This document shows, one piece after another, positions 58,620 to 64,000 of a DNA stretch of 64,000 nt. Made by a program: the position numbers and the translations under genes. The DNA lies in the NCBI GenBank assembly GCA_028532985.1, contig JANCIK010000004.1:3410001-3474000 (forward strand). Direction: 5' to 3'. Every line of letters starts with the position of its first letter. Position 1 is the first letter of the stretch. The notes below the pieces were generated by a model that was not told where the DNA came from, ran no database searches, and worked only from the letters and a program-made list of their open reading frames with translations. Source of the DNA: Stropharia rugosoannulata (lineage: Eukaryota > Basidiomycota > Agaricomycetes > Agaricales > Strophariaceae).

Positions 58620-59065
58620 TGAGTCTTCGTCTTGTAGCTGTTGACTGCATTTGCTGTGAGGGTCATCGGGAGCACAACAATGACACAAGAAATAGAAATT
58701 GATTCAAACAATGCCAGAAAAATATGTATGTACGACGGCAGTAGGCCAGAGAGATCGGCAGAATATACTTCGCTATCCACGTCATGACACGAGCTGGCCA
58801 CTGCGATGCATGCCCGCTCAGCTGATATATGTGTTGGGAGCTGCGGTGAGGGCCGTCGTACTCTACAAAACCTCTGCAAGCAGCGGAGGCTGTAGGCTTT
58901 CGATATGAGTGTGTAGGTTGCCAACGATTTCGACGTGATGGCAAGAGAGAAAGAAGTGGTGTGGGAAATTTTTGTAGCTGGAGCATTTGGGGCATAACCC
59001 GAAATATCGGGACCGACGTCTCAGAGCCTCTCAGTGACTCACACCGTATGGGCGCTTATTGATGC
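58620..59065. repeat. Direct repeat copy 1
   Basis: Matches 62210-62620 in the same orientation with numerous small differences. Shared landmarks are tgtagctgttg, aagaaatagaaattgattca, aaaatatgtatgtacgacgg and gggcgcttattga. On the minus strand it contains a decayed version of the small membrane ORF at 62144-62599 (shared DVDSEVY, GLLPSYIHIF, LFESISISC, LPMTL). Confidence 0.8.
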
Positions 59066-59983
59066 CCATAAGGGCCCCGGGCCAATTTTTAGCTGACTTT
59101 TTGTGACAAACAAGTCCATCCAATAAATCCTCAGACCTCAGATCCCCAGTAAAAACGTATCTTGTAGAAATCTATTCAATAGCATTCAAATGTATTAGGT
59201 ATATTATGTAAAACATATTAAAACATACTAATGAGTGAACTTTCCGATGTCGATTTACATGATCTACCATGGTCCAGCGGCTGGACTTAAAAGAAATTGT
59301 AACACCAACACGGCAAAATTGGTCATTCCCAGCAAGCCCCGCCAACGGGGACCGATACATGGTAACATGACTGCATAAATTAGAGTCCGACAATGCGGAG
59401 GTGAATCCAACCCAACGCAGGGTTGATTACAGTGCTCAAGCACAAGATAATTTTAACGACATTAAATGGAAGTCAAGATCGAGTAAAAAGATATAAACTA
59501 ATCAATGTGTTATTGCTTTGCGAAGTCTCCTTATCAATGCCTAAGGCCATCATACTATAAGTTAACTTCTATTTATATCTGTACTCGAGCTAATTAGATC
59601 AACGCACCTGTCCACAGGTAGATATAATGATTAGACTTGTTGGTCATAGGTGCCTATTACACATTGGAAAAGATAAACTTACTTTTTGAATCTCTACCTA
59701 AATCAGAGTCAGAACATGCAGTTAGACAACAGAGACTAATAGCGAGCTTACTATCCTATTCAGTATAGCAGCCACTGAGTCCGAGTCTACTACTACACCG
59801 AAATCCATAGAAAAATCAACGACTACACGTATGTGTCTAAATGCGCTGATACTGGCTGTAGTATTCATATATTCGCCCCTGTGTCCGTCCAGTATCTGTC
59901 CGCTTTCCCATAAAAATCGCCTCTCGCAGTGGCGGCTATGCAGCTATTATTTCAAAAACTGTTGAAGACATTGAAAGCTACTC
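59066..59983. other. Intergenic, no gene seen
   Basis: About 0.9 kb of AT-rich sequence downstream of the STAND-N/ubiquitin-like gene. No recognisable exon. Confidence 0.5.
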
Positions 59984-60963
59984 TTACCATTGCAGCCAAC
60001 CTCTGTCGTTCATCAAGCCTATAGGCGTCACGCCGCAATGTGGACACATCTTCTGCTCAGTCTCGTTTATGGATATCTGCTTCAGGACAAGCATGTTCAT
60101 AACAACAACAGATCCCTTCTTCACGAATTTCTCCCATTGGCTCGGGATAATTACTGAATTTCCGTCCTCTGTTGATAGCTCGTATCTTCTTTGTTGGACA
60201 AAGCACTCGCCATATTTCCCTTTGAAATATGTTTGTAACGTTTCATGCAGTCTCTGCCTAGCAGTCACTACAGGTTATATATGCATGGACCAGTGACGCA
60301 CCTCAGGGGAGAAGCAAGTCTCCCAAATCAATGTAATACGCTCCCCAAATGCGTTGATGAGAGTCACTGAATTATTCTCCTGATATCCCACCGACTGTGG
60401 GATTTGCCTTTGTAGGTTGACAATCTCTGTACGAATGGATATCATAGTTTCGCGTATTTCGTCTCGATTGTAAGCAATAGCATTGCTGAGATTTCAGAGA
60501 TAAAAATGTCACCAGCAGCATATATTAAATGTTCATTCACTTACACTGCAAGTGAGTTTGATAACAATGTTAGGTTGTGCTTTCGTTGTGCAATCTTCTC
60601 TCTGAAGCTCCTCAGCTCTCCGGCCTGAAAAATGCCCCATCCAATGCTACGCCATGAGACACCCTTGGTTTTTCCATCGAGCAGCTTTGAATATCTTCTG
60701 ATGCGGGAATGAAGAGGCTTAAGAGTATCTATGCATGCCGCCGCCTCGGTACGGATATCCTGCGCAAGAGGGCCCTGTATGTTGGAATTAGAAACGGCAG
60801 AATCGACGGCCCTAAGTGCCCTTTCAAAGTAAAATAATTCATCTATCAAGAACTGGTAATCCTCTGAAGCGCCGGCACTATTTTTCAGGCTCTGGTAGAT
60901 TGAGAAAGCCAGGTTTGCCGCAGTCACGATGTCGCCAAAAGATGCTGGGATGAGGAAAAACAT
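59984..60963 (-). CDS. STAND-type N-terminal helical domain with ubiquitin-like domain
   Basis: Three exons, 60963-60545, 60485-60302 and 60253-59984, give 290 residues. The N-terminal 150 residues (ASFGDIVTAANLAFSIYQSL, YQFLIDELFYFERALRAVDS, SWRSIGWGIF, RKHNLTLLSNSLA) match the helical domain found at the start of many Agaricomycete STAND or ubiquitin-like proteins. Residues about 190-270 (NSVTLINAFGERITLIWETC, LHETLQTYFKGKYGECFVQQ, WEKFVKKGSVVVM) fit the ubiquitin-like domain that normally follows in this family. The protein ends with CPHCG, half of a possible zinc site. The third-exon acceptor was chosen because it restores the pattern LHET-x2-x-Y-F after TCFSPE. A GT at the last codon could extend the gene. 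Role unknown; in related architectures the N-terminal domain is linked to signalling and cell death, by inference only. Confidence 0.75.
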
Positions 60964-61561
60964 TGTGTAAGGAATGGAGAGGTTACTAACGCAGCTAAGG
61001 CTACATATATGCTAAGTATGGCAACATACATTTGCACGCTGCATGCCTGGCACGTGTAGTATGTACAGCTCCCATCAAGCTCCCATGCTACTGCGCGGCC
61101 ATATACCAGTGTGCAAGCCTCGAGGCCTCAAAGCTATGCCTAAACAATCAACTGTAATTGATTTCACAGCCAATCAATTGTCCGATGATGTATTGCTGGT
61201 TCCGCCCATTTTGAACAACGTTTAATTTGCACTAATGTCGGACTTTCCACATAGTAATCTGAACATAAGTAAAATAGTCCTGCAATGAAGAAACATTGAA
61301 GAAACACGTACTAGGAGCCACGATGATCAGCCTTCTGCTTTTCGGTTCATTTCTTTGACCTTTACAGCACTTGTTCTCTTTTTAAGATATTTTGGGAAAC
61401 ATATCTACAATGCAGCAGTGGTACGCCACAGTCCACTGCTACAGCCGACAACCACGCCTCTGGAAGCTCTGACCTCCCGTTATCCTCGTGTTCCTGGACA
61501 CTGTCATTAAGCAAGCCTCAAACGCCAGTCTGATGCTGTGACATCTCTTGAGATGAAATAA
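60964..61561. other. Divergent intergenic region
   Basis: About 600 bases between the STAND-N/ubiquitin-like gene and the small plus-strand gene. A short frame (61043-61225) has no recognisable family. Confidence 0.45.
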
Positions 61562-61567
61562 TATAAA
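61562..61567 (+). promoter_or_regulatory. TATA box of the small hypothetical gene
   Basis: TATAAA lies 66 bases upstream of the ATG at 61628, in a locally AT-rich stretch. The distance fits a core promoter with a short leader. Confidence 0.4.
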
Positions 61568-61627
61568 TTCAGCTCGAATATTTAAAGACTTCGTCAGTTT
61601 GTTGCCAGTTCAAAAACGAAAGCGACC

Positions 61628-62118
61628 ATGGCCCCTTCAAGTCCCGCTACTTCTGCTGACGATTCAACCGCTCTCAAAGAAACCACTGCCACCAAGTTTG
61701 AAGACAAATATCCCGCGGTCAATCTCTTAGCAGCACTTTTGCGGTATATTGCGTCAAACACCACAATTGTCACTCCGCGCGACAATGTACACACCAACGC
61801 CACTATCCTTGCCCATTCGAAGACAATATTGGATTTAATTGCCCAGTATATAAAGTTATTGGAGGAGGTTGGGAACGGTATCCCCGCCGACCACCTCTGG
61901 GACCATTTCAATGGCTACACAACAGCTATCCCGCTACTAGAAAGGTCCGCGCTCTTTCATCCATACTCATAACTATCATTTCCGACAACTTTCCGGTGCA
62001 CTGCCCGCGCTTTAGAATCCTATTGAATTATGTCACGACAAGTGCTCTCGATAGATCCAAATCCAAACCCCCTCCGGAAACTAGTATTCAGGAAGCCAGT
62101 ACATCAAGGGCATTCTAA
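61628..62118 (+). CDS. Small hypothetical protein
   Basis: Exons 61628-61944 and 62016-62118, joined over a 71-base intron with an unusual gtccgc donor and a good ctttag acceptor, give 139 residues. Without splicing the frame ends at 61972 after 114 residues. The protein opens MAPSSPATSADDSTALKETT, then has two likely helices (YPAVNLLAALLRYIASNTTI and ILAHSKTILDLIAQYIKLLE) and a Ser/Pro-rich tail. No family is recognised. Gene status rests on the ATG context, the TATA box and the long frame; the splice is less certain. Confidence 0.45.
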
Positions 62119-62143
62119 ATCTTAAATACATCTTACTGTAGAT

Positions 62144-62599
62144 TTACATTGAGTTTATAAAATATTTAAGGATTTCGTTGACCCCTCCAAGTCTATCGTG
62201 AGAATTGTACTTCGTCTTGTAGCTGTTGCCTGCATTTGCTTTGAGGGTCATTGGGAGCATGACAATGAAACAAGAAATAGAAATTGATTCAAACAGTGCC
62301 ATAAAAATATGTATGTACGACGGCAATAAGCCAAGGAGAGAAGCAAGATAATATACTTCACTGTCCACGTCACGAGCTGCAGTACTCTGCCGAGATGCTT
62401 CTGCGGAGTTGTGGCTATACTCATCGTCCTCTACAGTACCTCTGAAAGCAGAGGAGACTGTAGGCTGTGAGAAGAGCATTTCGACGTGATGGTAAGAGGG
62501 AAAGAATGGGTGTGGGAAAGTGTCCCCCACTTCAACTTTTTGAGCGTGATCCGAAACGTCGGGACCGACCTCGCCACTGCCAGTGACTCGACGCGCCAT
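62144..62599 (-). CDS. Putative small membrane protein in direct repeat copy 2
   Basis: A 151-residue frame opening MARRVTGSGEVGPDVSDHAQ. It has a long hydrophobic stretch at about residues 92-118 (GLLPSYIHIFMALFESISIS, then CFIVMLPMTL). Copy 1 at 58620-59065 shares this core in the same frame but is interrupted upstream. Conservation of the core between the copies is the only support for coding; no family is recognised. Confidence 0.35.
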   Translation of the reverse strand: MARRVTGSGEVGPDVSDHAQKVEVGDTFPHPFFPSYHHVEMLFSQPTVSSAFRGTVEDDEYSHNSAEASRQSTAARDVDSEVYYLASLLGLLPSYIHIFMALFESISISCFIVMLPMTLKANAGNSYKTKYNSHDRLGGVNEILKYFINSM

Positions 62600-62620
62600 T
62601 CGGGCGCTTATTGACGGTGT
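62210..62620. repeat. Direct repeat copy 2
   Basis: Matches 58620-59065 in the same orientation over its length, about 3.6 kb away. The 5' part of the contained ORF is intact here and broken there. Confidence 0.8.
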
Positions 62621-63186
62621 AATAAACAGATCAGTTGCTACTGCTTATTTACTATCCTTCGTGTACTGGCGCAAGAAACACCATGGGTTGACGGACTTGT
62701 AGTGTTATTTACTTTATATATATCAAATGGGACTCTACTTATTAATTTCTCTTCATAGGTCAACTGATTCACTACACTAGAGGATCCTTCCGCTTCTCAA
62801 AGTTGGTACACAGAATTCCGCAAGTGTGATTACAATTCTAGATTGATGTCTATGATAGTGCATGATTGAGTTGGGATCGTAATTAACATCGCAGTACTCT
62901 ATATGTAGATGTGTATGCATTAAAGGATTTGAAAGCAACTAAAAACTATGCCACAGACAGGCAAGATGCCCTGCAGGTCAATAACAAATCGGTATATGTA
63001 TATGTAGATATATCAGAGCACCAGCAATGACGAACAAAAGTGGTACATAAATTATGGTTTACCATCGTTGCTACTGGCATCTGCCCAGTACCCGTGAAAT
63101 AGATAAAGCAGCTTCCTTTCCGGTACTTTTCATGTGTCGTATCGTCATGTGGGCGCATAACCCATTCACTCTCAGGTATCATGTGC
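62621..63186. other. Intergenic, no gene seen
   Basis: About 560 AT-rich bases, including the 3' flank of the carrier gene. No recognisable exon or RNA. Confidence 0.5.
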
Positions 63187-64000
63187 CTAGACGTACTTTG
63201 CGAACAGGGGAATGAGTGATTGCGCAAGGGTATAGCTGAACACAAGCTTGGGGCCAACAACAAGGATCTGGCAAAGCGGACCATCAGCGTCCATTCCGGA
63301 GAAGTAATCGCGCGCAGCTGACCTTGGGTGTAAGTCCCTTGAAGAAGGCAGTTGGGCCCTCGTTCTTGATGAGCTCCTTGACCACCGTCACACCAGACAC
63401 CTTGCGCTCGAAGTTGGCGTTTTGAATGCGAGTCTTGACGGTATCAAGCGGGGCGGCGACGGTGATTGACGCGACGGCGCCAGCGATAGATGCAATGAAG
63501 TTCTGGCCCCATGTCGCCTTTGAGTAGTCCGACACGCCAAGCACGTACTCCTTCGTCACGGCCGAAGCACCGAACAGCTACCAAATGTAGAAAAAGAGGA
63601 GATGATGAGCAACTGCATTGCGAGTAGTAATGCAGTAGCACGTACTGCGAAACTGCCGGGTGCATTGCGCGCCATGGTCCATCCCCAACCGCGGTAAAGT
63701 GTTGTGCCCTCCTCCGCAAAAATGCGGATGACACCACGACCACGAAAAGCCTCGGGGTTCACCTGACGCTTGATCTTGAGAGCATCGAGGGGGAGTAACA
63801 CCTATATAGAGAAAAAATACGTGTCAGTTACAAGCCGAGCATTTATAAACGATAAGATCACGTACGACTTCACCAATGCCAGTCAAACTGAAATGAAAGT
63901 TTGTTTAGAAATGACGCATATAGGCACTATTAACCACGCCACGCCGTCATGCATAGCTGCTGCATTCGCAAGGCGCGGCGCAGCAGAGTGAATGCCACGC
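63187..64000 (-). CDS. GGC1: Mitochondrial carrier, Ggc1-type GTP/GDP transporter, 5' end cut
   Basis: Minus-strand exons 64000(cut)-63934, 63887-63866, 63801-63646, 63577-63323 and 63267-63187, all phase-compatible; the N-terminal third lies beyond the window. Carrier signatures are visible: LPLDALKIKRQ (P-x-D/E-x-x-K/R) and YRGWGWTMARNAPGSFA in the second repeat, then VAAPLDTVKTRIQ and AFFKGLTPK in the third. The end KLVFSYTLAQSLIPLFAKYV is close to yeast Ggc1, including TDYSK-like DYSKATWGQNFIASIAG. The family exchanges GTP and GDP across the inner membrane and affects mitochondrial iron and nucleotide balance. The 22-base exon (63887-63866) and the exon before it are inferred from phase and the TGIGEVVLLPLD join. 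Confidence 0.85.

Overview
This window comes from the nuclear genome of a filamentous basidiomycete, most likely a mushroom-forming Agaricomycete. Genes are split by many short introns of about 50-60 bases with GT-AG borders and 10-30 base micro-exons. The gene families (AA14-type LPMO, HeLo/MLKL-type kinase with WD40, STAND-type N-terminal plus ubiquitin-like protein, F-box/LRR proteins, an Agaricomycete-type 7-TM protein) point the same way. The AA14-like enzyme fits a plant-biomass or wood-associated lifestyle, but I cannot name the species.

Left part (1-28.6 kb) is gene-dense. In order: the 3' end of a GH5_12-type glycosidase; a decayed block in which an F-box remnant runs into a D-lactate dehydrogenase remnant; a Rap1-type Myb nuclear protein (minus); a 20-exon MFS transporter (plus); a HeLo/MLKL-like protein kinase with a C-terminal WD40 region (plus); an unknown two-TM protein (minus); an F-box protein (minus); the mitochondrial RNA helicase SUV3 (plus); the autophagic lipase ATG15 (minus); mitochondrial ribosomal protein uS7m (plus); a 7-TM protein (plus); and a second F-box protein (minus).

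Middle part (28.6-42.3 kb) is mostly gene-poor. It holds two clear genes: a secreted amidohydrolase-2 family protein (minus) and a large single-exon protein with a HeLo-like helical N-terminus followed by a CHORD-like Cys/His zinc module (plus).

Right part (42.9-64 kb) is repeat-structured. Two diverged arms of about 3.1-3.2 kb face each other as an inverted repeat (about 42.93-46.06 kb and 55.31-58.53 kb). Between them lie about 9.2 kb that include the AA14-like LPMO gene. Each arm carries a copy of an unrecognised gene family with conserved spliced exons, and a third partial copy lies in the spacer. To the right are a short direct-repeat pair with a small membrane-protein ORF, a STAND-N-terminal/ubiquitin-like protein (minus), a small hypothetical gene (plus), and a mitochondrial GTP/GDP carrier (Ggc1-type, minus) cut by the window edge.

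The housekeeping genes (SUV3, uS7m, Ggc1, ATG15) act in mitochondrial gene expression, nucleotide transport and vacuolar membrane turnover and show no shared operon-like logic. The common thread worth pursuing is three proteins with helical-bundle N-termini of the kind found in fungal and animal cell-death/innate-immunity proteins. Each has a different effector or sensor module: kinase plus WD40, CHORD-like zinc module, and ubiquitin-like domain. All functional calls come from reading the translated sequence; no database search was run.
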